DNA of 64,000 nt from Fictibacillus aquaticus (lineage in GTDB: Bacteria > Bacillota > Bacilli > Bacillales > Fictibacillaceae), in NCBI RefSeq assembly GCF_002245695.1, contig NZ_NOII01000010.1, positions 52,283-116,282 of the forward strand. The letters are read 5' to 3'. Positions within the stretch are counted from its first letter, which is position 1; every line of letters starts with the position of its first letter. This document shows, in pieces, positions 1 through 8,715 of this stretch. The notes under the pieces were generated by a model. That model had not been told where the DNA came from. It did not search any database and saw nothing but the letters and a program-made list of their open reading frames with translations. The translations under genes and the position numbers were made by a program.

Positions 1-30
1 CAAAAAACGGCTAATGCTTATAATAACAAC

Positions 31-762
31 TTATAACTTTGAAGAATGCTGAAATGGCACGAGTTTTTCCGTCCTTCTGACAGGATAATAAGCGATCAGG
101 CACAGGACAAAAGCCACGGCCTCCAGCGATAGAATATACCAAGGATGCGGTCCCAAAAAGTCAATGATACTGCCGTTTTCCGGCTTTTTCATCAAAAACA
201 TATAATTGCTTCCAATGAGGCTGTTAATGACATAAACGAAAAGCGCATAGGCATTAATGAAGCCAAAAGTCTTAAAAAGGCTCACAAGCCGCAGACGCAC
301 ACGCTTCACGATCACATAATACATCGCAGCTACCACTATAGCCCCATGCGCGACGAAATAATCAAAGAAACGATAATGCGGGAATGACGCTTCCAGCTCA
401 GGAGTTATCAGCGCCTGTGTTGCCCCTACAAACCCGGCAAAATAAACAAAAGGAAAGAACTTTGTGTTGTTTGTCAGCAGCAGGATGCTTGAAGCCAGGA
501 TACTCAAACTGCATAGCTGCAGCGGCAAATGCTTTGAAATGTCCCAGTTCCCGTTGTACACTGCCCACGCATGATAGGTTATTTCACAACATATCAGTAC
601 CCCTGCAAGAACCCAGCGGAACACTTTATCTGCTCTGCCAGTAAAAAACATCCTTAGCGGCAAGAACAATAGAATCGCTGCGAGAATTACTGCCATTGAC
701 ACTAGATGTGCCGTACCGAACATATGAAAAGGTTTAAACTCCATTCCAAAGAAATGCTCCAT
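31..762 (-). CDS. ywaF: YwaF/TIGR02206-family integral membrane protein
   Basis: A 243-residue polytopic membrane protein with about seven hydrophobic segments (near residues 15-37, 47-67, 80-100, 103-118, 134-152, 163-185 and 208-228). Length and character match the TIGR02206 family typified by B. subtilis YwaF, whose function is unknown. The motif HLPLQLCSLS after the second helix is characteristic of that family as I recall it. It is transcribed alone, diverging from the germination operon across about 270 bp. No catalytic motif is visible, so only membrane location is supported. Family assignment is by memory of the fold pattern. Confidence 0.75.
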   Translation of the reverse strand: MEHFFGMEFKPFHMFGTAHLVSMAVILAAILLFLPLRMFFTGRADKVFRWVLAGVLICCEITYHAWAVYNGNWDISKHLPLQLCSLSILASSILLLTNNTKFFPFVYFAGFVGATQALITPELEASFPHYRFFDYFVAHGAIVVAAMYYVIVKRVRLRLVSLFKTFGFINAYALFVYVINSLIGSNYMFLMKKPENGSIIDFLGPHPWYILSLEAVAFVLCLIAYYPVRRTEKLVPFQHSSKL

Positions 763-891
763 TCTCTCCCCCCTTTTTTATGCATTGCGCTGCAAGTGAT
801 TATTACATATGTATTCAAGAAAAACAGGAATATTTTAAGCAATGCACTAATTCGCTAATGAATCGGCTGTTTCCTTTATAGGTTCCTTTTT

Positions 892-910
892 ATGGGGTAC
901 GGTACCCCAT
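892..910. repeat. GGTACGGTACC palindrome, copy 1
   Basis: A 19-nt perfect palindrome (ATGGGGTAC-G-GTACCCCAT) in the intergenic gap between the ywaF-like gene and the germination operon. The same GGGGTACGGTACC core recurs in the window at about 32.2, 49.0 and 58.2 kb, with a GGTCCGGTACC variant at 33.1 and 33.8 kb. In this copy the two arms abut. In the others they are separated by about 30 nt. The rest of the 763-1032 gap shows no gene. Confidence 0.7.
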
Positions 911-1032
911 ATGGACATTCCCTCAGAAGTGTCTTCCTGAAAAAGACACACAGCTCCACGACAATCTACATGCATAACTTACGCCGCATTACCAAACATT
1001 ACTAGTACAACAACAATTTGAGGGCGGACATC

Positions 1033-2526
1033 ATGGAAAAAACATCAGTTTCGCAGACATTGTCTATAGATTTTAATAAGAACATCACGTTTCTAAAAAG
1101 CCTGTTTCAAGGCTGTGAAGATATTATTTTTGAATCCTATCAGTTCGGCGCCGACTACGAGCAGGAGGCGGTAGTCGTCTACTGCACATCGATCATTCAG
1201 AATGAGAAGCAAAATCTGCTGAAAATGGCGCTGCAGGACCTCGTTTCAGAACGATTAAGTCCTGGCATCCCCCTTACCTCGCATGACGTGCAGCATTTCT
1301 TCCTGCGCCGCGGCGTGACTGAACGCCCAGTAAAGACTCCTCATACTTTAAAGGATGTATCCGAACAAATCATGACCGGGCACATCATCATTTTATTTGA
1401 TGGATGGAACCAGGCACTCAGCTATAACTCTTATTCGGTTGAAAAAAGGTCTGTGGCTGAACCGCAGAACGAGATGGTTGTTACTGGCCCGCGTGAAGGC
1501 ACGATTGAGAACCTCACAAAGAATATCGGTCTGATCCGTGCACGTCTTAAATCGTCTGATCTTAAAATACACTACAAGAATGCTGGAAAAAGAACACGTA
1601 CGCGCTGGGCATATGGGTACTTAGCAGGCACGTGTGATAAGGACATGCTCAAAGAATTTGAAAAAAGAATTGAGAAAATCGCTTCAGAGGAGATTCTTGA
1701 AACCTCTTATATCGCTGAGCTGATTGAAGACTCTACGCTCACACCTTTTCCGCAATTCCGAATTACTGAACGGCCGGATGTTGCTGCTGCTGCTCTCTTA
1801 CAAGGGAAAATTATCGTGATGGTGGAAGGTACAGGAACAATCGTTATCTGCCCGGGAATGTTTCATGAGTTCTTCCAATCCGCATCCGATTATTATCAGC
1901 GATCCACTTTTTCATCGCTTATCCGCCAGCTTCGGATAGCAGGCTTTATTTTAAGTTTGACGCTGCCAAGCATTTATATTGCATTGACCACTTTTCACGC
2001 AGAACTAATACCAACTGTACTGCTTATTGCCATTTTAGATACACGGGAAGGCATCCCTTTTCCAGCCGTAATCGAGGCTCTTATCATGATTTTTTTCTTT
2101 GAACTGCTTCAAGAGGCAGGAATCCGTCTTCCAAAACCGATTGGATCAACTGTCAGTATTGTTGGAGCCCTCATTATCGGGGAGGCCTCCATTAATGCCG
2201 GTATCGCGTCTCCTATCATGGTCGTTGTCATCGGCCTGACGGGCATTGCTTCCTTTTCCATACCACAATATGATTTCGGTTTTGCTGCCCGCATCATCCG
2301 GCTTCCCTTCATGATTCTGGCTGCTACCCTCGGAGGCTTCGGATTACTTATCGGGTTCATCCTGCTCTTCCTCCACCTGTCGAAGCTGAAGGTAATGAAC
2401 CAGTCTTACTTAGGTGCGCTCAACTTAAACAACACGGTTATATTGAGAGACGGGTTAATGAGATTAACACTCAAGAAACTTCTGAAAGGGCCAGGCAAGA
2501 AAAATATGTTCAAGACACGCTCTTGA
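1033..2526 (+). CDS. Spore germination protein, GerA (A-subunit) family
   Basis: A subunit of a Ger-type nutrient germinant receptor in the spore inner membrane. The 497-residue product has a long hydrophilic N-terminal half (to about residue 285), then a membrane domain. The conserved stretch REGIPFP...FELLQEAGIRLP...IGSTVSIVGALIIGEA is diagnostic of GerAA/GerBA/GerKA proteins. The start was placed at ATG 1033 because AGGGCGG lies 5 nt upstream. An in-frame TTG at 1018 has no ribosome binding site. It heads a four-gene operon (A-C-D-B) with 13-18 nt spacings. The exact germinant cannot be read from sequence. Confidence 0.95.
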   Translation: MEKTSVSQTLSIDFNKNITFLKSLFQGCEDIIFESYQFGADYEQEAVVVYCTSIIQNEKQNLLKMALQDLVSERLSPGIPLTSHDVQHFFLRRGVTERPVKTPHTLKDVSEQIMTGHIIILFDGWNQALSYNSYSVEKRSVAEPQNEMVVTGPREGTIENLTKNIGLIRARLKSSDLKIHYKNAGKRTRTRWAYGYLAGTCDKDMLKEFEKRIEKIASEEILETSYIAELIEDSTLTPFPQFRITERPDVAAAALLQGKIIVMVEGTGTIVICPGMFHEFFQSASDYYQRSTFSSLIRQLRIAGFILSLTLPSIYIALTTFHAELIPTVLLIAILDTREGIPFPAVIEALIMIFFFELLQEAGIRLPKPIGSTVSIVGALIIGEASINAGIASPIMVVVIGLTGIASFSIPQYDFGFAARIIRLPFMILAATLGGFGLLIGFILLFLHLSKLKVMNQSYLGALNLNNTVILRDGLMRLTLKKLLKGPGKKNMFKTRS

Positions 2527-2544
2527 AGCAAGGCAGGGAGAACC

Positions 2545-3699
2545 ATGTTTATCAATCGGAAAATATTTATATCCCTTTTATGCCTTGGACTTCTGACAGG
2601 GTGCTGGGATCAAGCTGAACTTCCTGATTACGGGTTTGTCCAATCTATTGCGATCGAGTACAAAAAAGACCGTTTTAAACTAACAACTCAATTTTATAAA
2701 CCTGCGGCAAAAATAGCCTCTTCAGGCGGAGGAAGCGATGTATCTTTTTTAAACATAGCTACTGAGGGCGATACCGTATTTGAAGCCATCAGAGATATCA
2801 CAACACATCTTGGCCGTAAAGCAACTTGGGGCCATATGCGATTTATTCTGATCGATGAGAAAACAGCGAAGAAAGTTCCTTTAAACGAAGTGCTCGAATT
2901 TTTTTACCGCGATCACGAACCACGGATTCTAACCGGGATTGCTCTGACAAAAGGAGAAGCTCCAAAATATTTAAAAACAAAGCCGCACGTAGAAAACACG
3001 ATAAGCCAGCAGCTGAATGAGATTTCAAAGGCTGCTGGTGAACATAGCGGGAAAACATATCCTGCTACACTTTTCACACTTGGAAAGCAGATGTTAAGCG
3101 AAGTGGGTATCGCATATGTGCCATATATCAAAGAGGAAAAGACTGCGAAAGACAGTGTTGTCGTCGCTGGTTTAGCCGTTTTGAAGGATGGTAAGCTAAA
3201 AAAAATATTTACACCTCAAGAAACAAAATATTTAATGATCGGCCTTAACGAACTGAAAGGAGCGATAATTGAGGTACCTTGCGGAAAAGATGCGAAGGAC
3301 AAAGCGGAAACGTTCGAGGTTGTCACATCAAGTACGAATTGGAAAATGCATACTTCAAAAAATCAAATCCAATATGATGGAAAAGTTGAAATGAAGGTCA
3401 GCATTGGAGAATTAAGGTGCTCATCAGCTCTAGACAGTACACAGATTGAAAAGCTGAACAACCGTGTCGCAGCTGTTATTGAAATGAAGCTGTCACAGTT
3501 GTTGAAGAAAACCCAGAAAGAACGGTTGGATGTTCTGGGTGTCGGTAATGAGCTGTACCGTCATAAAACAAAGAAGTGGCAGAGTATAAAGCAGGATTGG
3601 GATAAGCTGTATCCTAAAGTGAAGTTTAATGTTGACACAAAAGTAAACATCATCAATTCAGGGATAGATTCCGGAGAACCATTTAAAGTCGGCGGCTAA
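2545..3699 (+). CDS. Ger(x)C family germination lipoprotein
   Basis: C subunit of the germinant receptor, a lipoprotein anchored on the outer face of the spore inner membrane. The N-terminus is a lipoprotein signal peptide with lipobox LLTGC, so Cys20 is the lipidated residue. It is followed by WDQAELPDYGF, the family hallmark (GCWDxxEL). The 384-residue length is normal. The ribosome binding site GGGAG lies just before ATG 2545, 18 nt after the A-subunit stop. C subunits contact the A and B subunits in the receptor complex. Confidence 0.95.
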   Translation: MFINRKIFISLLCLGLLTGCWDQAELPDYGFVQSIAIEYKKDRFKLTTQFYKPAAKIASSGGGSDVSFLNIATEGDTVFEAIRDITTHLGRKATWGHMRFILIDEKTAKKVPLNEVLEFFYRDHEPRILTGIALTKGEAPKYLKTKPHVENTISQQLNEISKAAGEHSGKTYPATLFTLGKQMLSEVGIAYVPYIKEEKTAKDSVVVAGLAVLKDGKLKKIFTPQETKYLMIGLNELKGAIIEVPCGKDAKDKAETFEVVTSSTNWKMHTSKNQIQYDGKVEMKVSIGELRCSSALDSTQIEKLNNRVAAVIEMKLSQLLKKTQKERLDVLGVGNELYRHKTKKWQSIKQDWDKLYPKVKFNVDTKVNIINSGIDSGEPFKVGG

Positions 3700-3713
3700 A
3701 GGAGAAACCATTC

Positions 3714-3944
3714 ATGTTCGAAAAAATATTTGTACTATGCTGCATTTTAGCGGTTTTATATTGGGACTACAAAAAAGCAAAACAAAATTCTTCTGCTAAA
3801 AAATATCATTTGATTTTGTGCGTCGGCGCCTTTTATCTGGGGTTTCTTTATTTCACAGACAATAGCCGTTATAACCTCGATGACTTCTTTAAACAGCTGT
3901 TGGGTCCCGCCGCACAGTATGTTAACGCCTACTTTCAATCGTGA
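3714..3944 (+). CDS. Small two-TM protein, candidate germinant receptor D subunit
   Basis: A 76-residue protein with two predicted membrane helices (about residues 3-19 and 32-48) separated by a basic loop (YKKAKQNSSAKKYH). It lies between the C- and B-subunit genes with its own ribosome binding site (AAAGGAG). Small two-helix D-subunit proteins are known from several Bacillus germinant receptor operons and modulate germination. Position and topology fit that class. There is little primary-sequence conservation to rely on, so the assignment rests on context. Confidence 0.75.
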   Translation: MFEKIFVLCCILAVLYWDYKKAKQNSSAKKYHLILCVGAFYLGFLYFTDNSRYNLDDFFKQLLGPAAQYVNAYFQS

Positions 3945-3961
3945 AGAAAGGAGTAAACAAA

Positions 3962-5056
3962 ATGAACAGTGCTGAAAAAATCAGTACATGGCAGCTCGCC
4001 GTCCTGTTTCAAACTTATTTGACAGGTTCAGCAATCATTAACATCCAAGGTCCCATGCTCGCAGCCAGCAAGAACGGAGCTTGGGTTTCCATGCTGGCAG
4101 CGAATGGCATCGGATTTATTATACTGTTCTTAATTCTTTATCTAGAAAAACAAAATCCCGGGCTTTGTTATGTAGAACATTCTCAGAAAGCTCTTGGCAA
4201 GATTGGAGCCATTATTGTAATCGGCCTTTTTTTACTGATCATACTTTATATTTCAGGCAATATCGTTTATGGAATGAGCCAGTATTTCACTACATCCATG
4301 ATGAGAGAGACACCGCTTTATGTATTTCATTTCCTCATCCTGCTTACGGCAGGCTTAACCGCAATGGCTGGAATAGAAATCATCGCACGCATGTTCCACC
4401 TCTTAATGTATATTCTATTTGCTATAGTCTTGTTAATGCTTCTCCTGCCTCTGCCATTCTATGAGTTTCACCAGCTCCTGCCTATATTCCCTGAGGGGAT
4501 CAAGCCTGTTTTAAACGGTGTTTACGTTGGGTTTGGCTTTCCGTACATGGATATATTGTACTTTTCCATGCTGCTTGTTTACCGGAATCAGAACGAACAG
4601 AAAGCACTTGGCAAATACTTATATATCGGACTTGCCATTAATGGCATCCTGCTTACTTTGACGATTGCAGCCTCTTTGATGGCCCTTGGACCACTGGTTT
4701 TTTCTAAGAAATTTCCGCTATACATCCTCGCACAGCTGATCAGTATCGGCCAGATCGTCGAAAGGGTTGAAGCCATTTTTGGAATCGCAATTATACTTGG
4801 AACATATATGAAAATTACACTTCTTCTGTTTATCGCAGATGCTGCCATCACAAGACTTGTTGGCATAAAAGAGAAACAGCTGCTGTCGCTCATCACTATC
4901 ATTGTGTTTTTCCTGTCTCTTACCATGTATAAAAATGAAGTAGAGTTAGGTGAATCTGGCTCTGTTTTGGAGCCACTGGTCACTTTTTTCTTCGGTTTTA
5001 TCCCGCTCATCATCGTTGTACTTGCAACTATGATAAAAAAAGCCAGGCAGTCATGA
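3962..5056 (+). CDS. GerAB/GerKB-type endospore germination permease
   Basis: B subunit of the germinant receptor, belonging to the amino acid-polyamine-organocation superfamily and thought to bind the germinant. The 364-residue product has about ten membrane helices. It begins with [20 protein letters not shown], a typical GerAB-like first helix. The start ATG 3962 follows AAAGGAG at 8 nt. The GTG at 3941 overlaps the preceding stop and lacks a site. The stop overlaps the stop of the convergent gdx gene inside a shared TCATGA. Confidence 0.93.
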   Translation: MNSAEKISTWQLAVLFQTYLTGSAIINIQGPMLAASKNGAWVSMLAANGIGFIILFLILYLEKQNPGLCYVEHSQKALGKIGAIIVIGLFLLIILYISGNIVYGMSQYFTTSMMRETPLYVFHFLILLTAGLTAMAGIEIIARMFHLLMYILFAIVLLMLLLPLPFYEFHQLLPIFPEGIKPVLNGVYVGFGFPYMDILYFSMLLVYRNQNEQKALGKYLYIGLAINGILLTLTIAASLMALGPLVFSKKFPLYILAQLISIGQIVERVEAIFGIAIILGTYMKITLLLFIADAAITRLVGIKEKQLLSLITIIVFFLSLTMYKNEVELGESGSVLEPLVTFFFGFIPLIIVVLATMIKKARQS

Positions 5057-5068
5057 CTGACTGCCTGC
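5034..5068. terminator. Bidirectional terminator over the gerB/gdx 3' ends
   Basis: An inverted repeat with arms CAGGCAGTC / GACTGCCTG around a short TCATGA-containing loop spans both convergent stop codons. On the minus strand the stem is followed by a run of seven T, giving a good intrinsic terminator for gdx. On the plus strand the tail is weak. The hairpin is built from the last codons of both genes. Confidence 0.7.
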
Positions 5069-5377
5069 TGTAGCCTTTAACCCGATAATGCCTGCTATGA
5101 TAAGTGATAGAAACAAAAAGCGCATTAAGCTTTTCGGTTCATTAAAGAGTACTATGCCAAGAATGACTGCACCTGCCGCACCTATTCCGGTCCAGATGGT
5201 ATAAGCCGTTCCGATCGGCAGCACTTTTGTTGCTTGAGACAAAAAATAAAAACTGATGATCATCCCCGCTGCTGTTACAACAGACGGCCAGAGCTTCGTA
5301 AATCCATTTGTATATTTAAGTCCGATTGCCCATACGATCTCAAAAATCCCTGCAATAAAAAGATAAAACCAAGCCAT
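5051..5377 (-). CDS. gdx: Guanidinium exporter Gdx (SugE-type SMR transporter)
   Basis: A 108-residue small multidrug resistance family protein with four helices, a proton-coupled antiporter of guanidinium in the Gdx subtype. Helix 1 carries the essential Glu13 in [15 protein letters not shown]. The following NGFTKLWPS and [15 protein letters not shown] segments are typical of Gdx rather than of EmrE-type drug exporters. The start is ATG 5377, preceded by AGGAGG at 9 nt. A longer frame from 5395 would begin upstream of that site. Expression is under the guanidine-I riboswitch just upstream, which independently supports the substrate. Confidence 0.93.
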   Translation of the reverse strand: MAWFYLFIAGIFEIVWAIGLKYTNGFTKLWPSVVTAAGMIISFYFLSQATKVLPIGTAYTIWTGIGAAGAVILGIVLFNEPKSLMRFLFLSLIIAGIIGLKATAGSQS

Positions 5378-5401
5378 TATAATAAACCTCCTCATAAAAA
5401 T

Positions 5402-5441
5402 AAGCCGGGAAAGATATTAACATCAATATCCTCCCAGGCTT
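5402..5441 (-). terminator. Riboswitch expression-platform terminator
   Basis: On the minus strand AAGCCTGGGA...TTCCCGGCTT forms a long hairpin, extended by ATATT/AATAT, and is followed by ATTTTT just before the gdx ribosome binding site. Its 5' arm uses the last ten or so bases of the guanidine-I aptamer (GCCTGGGAGG). Aptamer folding and termination should therefore be mutually exclusive. Ligand binding would free transcription into gdx. Confidence 0.85.
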
Positions 5442-5532
5442 TTATCCTTCCGTGTACACAGATTCATATACATCTGTGCGTTTTCTCTCGGACCAGCCCC
5501 GTACTTTTATCGCCCGGCGGAACCCTAGAAAA
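5431..5532 (-). ncRNA. Guanidine-I (ykkC class) riboswitch aptamer
   Basis: Read on the minus strand the leader contains, in order, TCTAGGGTTCCG, GGCTGGTCCGAGAGAAAACG, a variable hairpin with arms CACAGAT/ATCTGTG, then ACACGGAAGGATAAAAGCC and TGGGAGG. These are the conserved blocks of the guanidine-I riboswitch (formerly the ykkC motif), in the right order and spacing. It lies between the CopC-domain gene and gdx, immediately upstream of the overlapping terminator. The pairing with a Gdx exporter is the classic arrangement for this class. Confidence 0.95.
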
Positions 5533-5540
5533 CTTTTCAC

Positions 5541-6092
5541 TTATTTTTTTCTTCTTTTACCTATGATTAACCCTAAAACTACTGCAAGTGCTGCAAGTCC
5601 AACCAAAATATAAAGCAAAGACGAAAACTCAGGTGTGTTCTTTTTGTTCTCTGTCTTCACTTCATTTTTCGTTTTCTCCTCTTTTTTCACCCCGTCATCA
5701 TTTTTGGCTGCTGGCGGTTTCGCCTCAATCTGCTCTTCCGCCTTCACCGTAAACTTATAAGACCCTTGAACGACGTGGCTGTCCTCCCCGATAATTTTCC
5801 AATACACATTGTATGTTCCGTTTGGCATCGCGTTCTCGCTCTCGCTGACAAGTTCGTTGCCTTTCGCTGCCATTTGCATGAGAGCTACTTCTTTACCGTT
5901 TGAATCTGTTACTCTTATACGGCTCAGATTCTCAATTTCTGTATTAAACGTAAGCAGAAACTTAACGTTATTATCAGTCACTGTACTCCCCTCTGCAGGC
6001 TCAGACTTAACCAGCCCTGAATGAGCAAACGACTTCTGAGGCGACACTATGAGCAGCAGCACAAAAAGAGCTGCAATCCATTTTTTCATCAT
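5541..6092 (-). CDS. CopC-domain copper-resistance-like exported protein
   Basis: A 183-residue protein with a signal peptide ending ...SFA-H, so the mature chain would begin with His24, the classic CopC N-terminal copper ligand. The CopC beta-sandwich spans about residues 24-118, including SEPAEGS and the EDSHVVQGSYKF segment with a second His. A Lys/Glu-rich linker (about 120-155) leads to a single C-terminal membrane helix (about 157-177) and a basic tail (GKRRKK). The cell-surface anchored copper-binding role is inferred from the family. The ribosome binding site AGGAGCGG precedes ATGATG. Its stop lies about 10 nt from the riboswitch, so the gdx promoter may sit inside this gene. Confidence 0.85.
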   Translation of the reverse strand: MMKKWIAALFVLLLIVSPQKSFAHSGLVKSEPAEGSTVTDNNVKFLLTFNTEIENLSRIRVTDSNGKEVALMQMAAKGNELVSESENAMPNGTYNVYWKIIGEDSHVVQGSYKFTVKAEEQIEAKPPAAKNDDGVKKEEKTKNEVKTENKKNTPEFSSLLYILVGLAALAVVLGLIIGKRRKK

Positions 6093-6204
6093 AACCGCTC
6101 CTGTATATATTAGTAAATTGATAACGTCATCATAGTACGTTTTACGTTCTCCTACAAGTCAGACGACAATTTTGATAAAGATTGTTCACAATATGTTTTA
6201 CAGC

Positions 6205-6222
6205 GTAACAATGTTATGTTAC
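6205..6222. promoter_or_regulatory. Candidate operator upstream of yhbD
   Basis: A palindrome GTAACA-N6-TGTTAC lies about 27 nt upstream of the yhbD start, where a repressor or autoregulator would bind. No known regulator consensus is claimed. The encoded YhbD protein itself has a MerR-like helix-turn-helix N-terminus, so autoregulation is possible. Confidence 0.35.
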
Positions 6223-6248
6223 ATTGGATATAACAAAGGAGGGATATA

Positions 6249-6872
6249 ATGGAAAATGATTTGATCTCCAAAAAAGATCTCCTCGAACATGCGGGTATTT
6301 CATACGGACAGCTGTACCGTTGGAAAAGGAAAAAACTCATCCCTGAATCATGGTTTATACGCAAGTCCACTTTCACCGGCCAGGAAACCTTTTTTCCTCG
6401 CAAGAGCATTATAGAACGCGTCGAGAAAATCATGAATTTAAAAGATGACGTCTCCCTTGATGACCTCGCTGATATGTTTTCCCCTCAGCCTGCTGCAGCA
6501 AGTATGACATCAAGCCAGCTTACAGAACGGAACATTGTTTCACCCACTACACTGGAGCTTTCTACTAGGCTGCTTGGGACAAAGCAAGAGTATTCGTTTC
6601 TTGAAATCGTGCAGCTTCGCATCACCGACCACCTTCTCCACCAAGGAGACATGACGCTTACTGAAGCCGATCTGCTTCTGCAAACCTTCTCAGACCACCG
6701 CGAAAAGCTTCAAGGCCAAGACATGAACATTCTTTTAATTCGCAAAATGGGAGTTCCGCTTGTCTTATTCATTCCAACATCCTGTGAGCTTCTTCTTGAC
6801 TCCCAAACAAAAGTTATCGCATCCCTCAATCTTAATGGATTTGCCGAGCAATTAAAAATTCAGCTAACGTAG
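6249..6872 (+). CDS. yhbD: YhbD-like DUF4004 protein
   Basis: A 207-residue protein whose N-terminal 75 residues resemble a MerR-like winged helix (KDLLEHAGISYGQLYRWKRKKLIP...FTGQETFFPR). The C-terminal part is mixed alpha/beta, with no metal-binding or catalytic motif visible. It matches B. subtilis YhbD (DUF4004), which likewise sits immediately upstream of bactofilin genes. AAAGGAGGG lies 6 nt before the ATG. The downstream bactofilin gene follows after 13 nt, so the two are co-transcribed. Confidence 0.8.
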   Translation: MENDLISKKDLLEHAGISYGQLYRWKRKKLIPESWFIRKSTFTGQETFFPRKSIIERVEKIMNLKDDVSLDDLADMFSPQPAAASMTSSQLTERNIVSPTTLELSTRLLGTKQEYSFLEIVQLRITDHLLHQGDMTLTEADLLLQTFSDHREKLQGQDMNILLIRKMGVPLVLFIPTSCELLLDSQTKVIASLNLNGFAEQLKIQLT

Positions 6873-6885
6873 GAGGAATCAAGAG

Positions 6886-7671
6886 ATGGAACAAACCACC
6901 CGCACCGATTTAACCATTTCAGGGTCCGGCAGCGCTGCCGGGGGATTTTATGAGGATGTAAAAGTAAATGGTTCTGGCAAGATCCAAGGAGACATCAACT
7001 GCTCTCTTTTCAAAGCAAACGGCAGCGCCAATGTTTATGGCAGCATCACGGCACGAGAAGTTAAAATCAACGGGTCCGCCAAAATCCAAGGCGCTGTCAA
7101 TGCCGATGAAGTAACCATTATGGGGTCCGGTACGATTGAAAAAAACCTGGCGTGCCGCGAGCTTAGTATCAACGGCTCCGCCACTGTTGCCGGAAACGCC
7201 GAAGCGAAGGAATGTGAAGTAAACGGTTCTGCCACATTTAAGAACGATCTTTCGTGTGATGAAATTTCAATCCGCGGAAGAGCGAAGATTGAAGGCAGCT
7301 GCTCAGCAGAGGATTTTCACGCCAAAGGACAGTTCAATATTCATGGTCTTTTAAATGCAGAATCTATTGAAGTCGATTTATATGGAGAATGCAAAGTGAA
7401 GGAGATGGGCGGTAAAGACATCGAAGTTAAAAACACAGAGTTTGCATCGCCATGGAAAAAGATTCTCCGCAAGCTGTTTCCAAGCCACGATGACCGCTTA
7501 ACTGCAGAGGTCATTGAGGGTGATAACATCGTGCTTGAAAACACATTTGCAAAGGTCGTACGCGGCAATCATATTGTAATCGGGAAAGGCTGCGAGATCG
7601 GGCTTGTGGAGTATAAAGATCATCTAGACGTCCGCAGCGGAGCATCCGTCCAATCTGAGAAAAAAGTATAA
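6886..7671 (+). CDS. Bactofilin (polymer-forming cytoskeletal protein, YhbE/YhbF family)
   Basis: A 261-residue bactofilin built of short repeats such as VNGSGKIQGD, INGSAKIQGA and INGSATVAGN, roughly one per 18-20 residues. These form a right-handed beta-helix that polymerises into filaments. In B. subtilis the yhbE/yhbF pair downstream of yhbD encodes bactofilins linked to motility. Here a single longer gene occupies that place. AGGAGG precedes the ATG. The region after about residue 165 (HDDRLTAEVIEGDNIVLENTFAKVVRG) is a second beta-rich segment. Confidence 0.88.
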   Translation: MEQTTRTDLTISGSGSAAGGFYEDVKVNGSGKIQGDINCSLFKANGSANVYGSITAREVKINGSAKIQGAVNADEVTIMGSGTIEKNLACRELSINGSATVAGNAEAKECEVNGSATFKNDLSCDEISIRGRAKIEGSCSAEDFHAKGQFNIHGLLNAESIEVDLYGECKVKEMGGKDIEVKNTEFASPWKKILRKLFPSHDDRLTAEVIEGDNIVLENTFAKVVRGNHIVIGKGCEIGLVEYKDHLDVRSGASVQSEKKV

Positions 7672-7677
7672 TAGCCT

Positions 7678-7720
7678 GGCTGTCCCAGCAGTGTCACAAC
7701 ACTTTGGGCAGCCTTTTTTT
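7678..7720 (+). terminator. Terminator of the yhbD-bactofilin operon
   Basis: GGCTGTCCCAGC... and ...TTTGGGCAGCC form a long imperfect stem that also pairs AGTGT with ACACT near the loop. It is followed by seven T. It begins about 7 nt after the bactofilin stop. Confidence 0.85.
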
Positions 7721-7730
7721 GAATATAAAA

Positions 7731-7752
7731 AAGACAGCATCTCAGCTGCCTT
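7731..7752 (-). terminator. Terminator of the WYL regulator gene
   Basis: On the minus strand AAGGCAGC-tgagat-GCTGTCTT is followed by TTTTATATTC, directly after the stop of the WYL-domain gene. Confidence 0.75.
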
Positions 7753-7755
7753 GAC

Positions 7756-8715
7756 TCAGTCCTCATAATAACTGATCACCGAAACGGCTTCAGCCACAAT
7801 TTTCTTAATCAGTTTCTTTGGTTTAATGATCGTCATTTTCGTCCCGAAACCGAGTATGAACTCAACGGCTTCCTGTTCACTTTGAAAATGAAAGACAGCC
7901 CGCATCCGCTCCCCTTTTTTCAATGGCGGACGGACGACTTTCATGAACTTCCCTGCAGAAAAGTGAACACGCTTGGCGATATCCGCTGAAATATCTACTT
8001 CTACCTCAAACGTAGGAAGTTCTGCGGCAAAATCCTTTTTAGACTGTCTCCAATACTCCTCCAGATGAAATCCATCCGGTCTTTCAAACACTTCATCCAG
8101 AAGATGAGCAGTTAACACACGCGAAACACGATAGCTTCGGAGCTGCCCATCGTGACTCGCAGCGAGATACCAGTTACCTTTTTGTGCAACCAGCCCGAGT
8201 GGTTCTACTGTCCGGTTAATAATATCCCCATTAATCTTTTCATATTCAATCTTTATCCTTCTGTTTTCAAAAACAGCTGTAAATATCTCAGGCAAAGCTT
8301 CGTCCTTTTTATGACCGTTTTCTTTCCAGCCTTCTGAATCAATGTAGATTCTGTCTCTAATGTGCTGCGCTTCTTCTTGATATGGGCCAGCAAGCGAAGA
8401 TAACAGTTTTTCACGTGTATCAAGTCCCGTTCCTAGTCCAAGGTCTTCGAGCAGCGTTTTAGAAGGAAAGATAAACAGTGACCGGATGTCTTCCTTATTC
8501 AACCCGCTGAGCTTCGTTTTGAAATCATCATACAGCCGCCATCCGCCTGCTTTGCCGCGCTCTGCCAACACTGGCACACCAGCCGTTGTAAGAGCATCCA
8601 TATCCCGCTGAATCGTACGCTCTGAAACTTCCAGCTCTTCAGCAAGCTCCCCCGTCGTAATCTTTCCCCTGTTTTGAAGCAGGATGAGGATGTTCATTAA
8701 CCGGTCCGCTCTCAT
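7756..8715 (-). CDS. YafY-family transcriptional regulator (HTH_11 + WYL)
   Basis: A 319-residue DNA-binding regulator. Residues 5-60 form a winged helix (RLMNILILLQNRGKITTGEL...VSERTIQRDMDALTTAGVPV). A WYL domain lies around residues 145-215, with the signature GNWYLAA. A WCX-like C-terminal segment carries GFGTKMTIIKPKKL. WYL domains sense ligands, often nucleic acid or small molecules. It diverges from the DHFR-like reductase gene across 96 bp, so that reductase is its likely target. The ribosome binding site AGGAGGAATTTTAGA precedes the ATG. Confidence 0.9.
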   Translation of the reverse strand: MRADRLMNILILLQNRGKITTGELAEELEVSERTIQRDMDALTTAGVPVLAERGKAGGWRLYDDFKTKLSGLNKEDIRSLFIFPSKTLLEDLGLGTGLDTREKLLSSLAGPYQEEAQHIRDRIYIDSEGWKENGHKKDEALPEIFTAVFENRRIKIEYEKINGDIINRTVEPLGLVAQKGNWYLAASHDGQLRSYRVSRVLTAHLLDEVFERPDGFHLEEYWRQSKKDFAAELPTFEVEVDISADIAKRVHFSAGKFMKVVRPPLKKGERMRAVFHFQSEQEAVEFILGFGTKMTIIKPKKLIKKIVAEAVSVISYYED

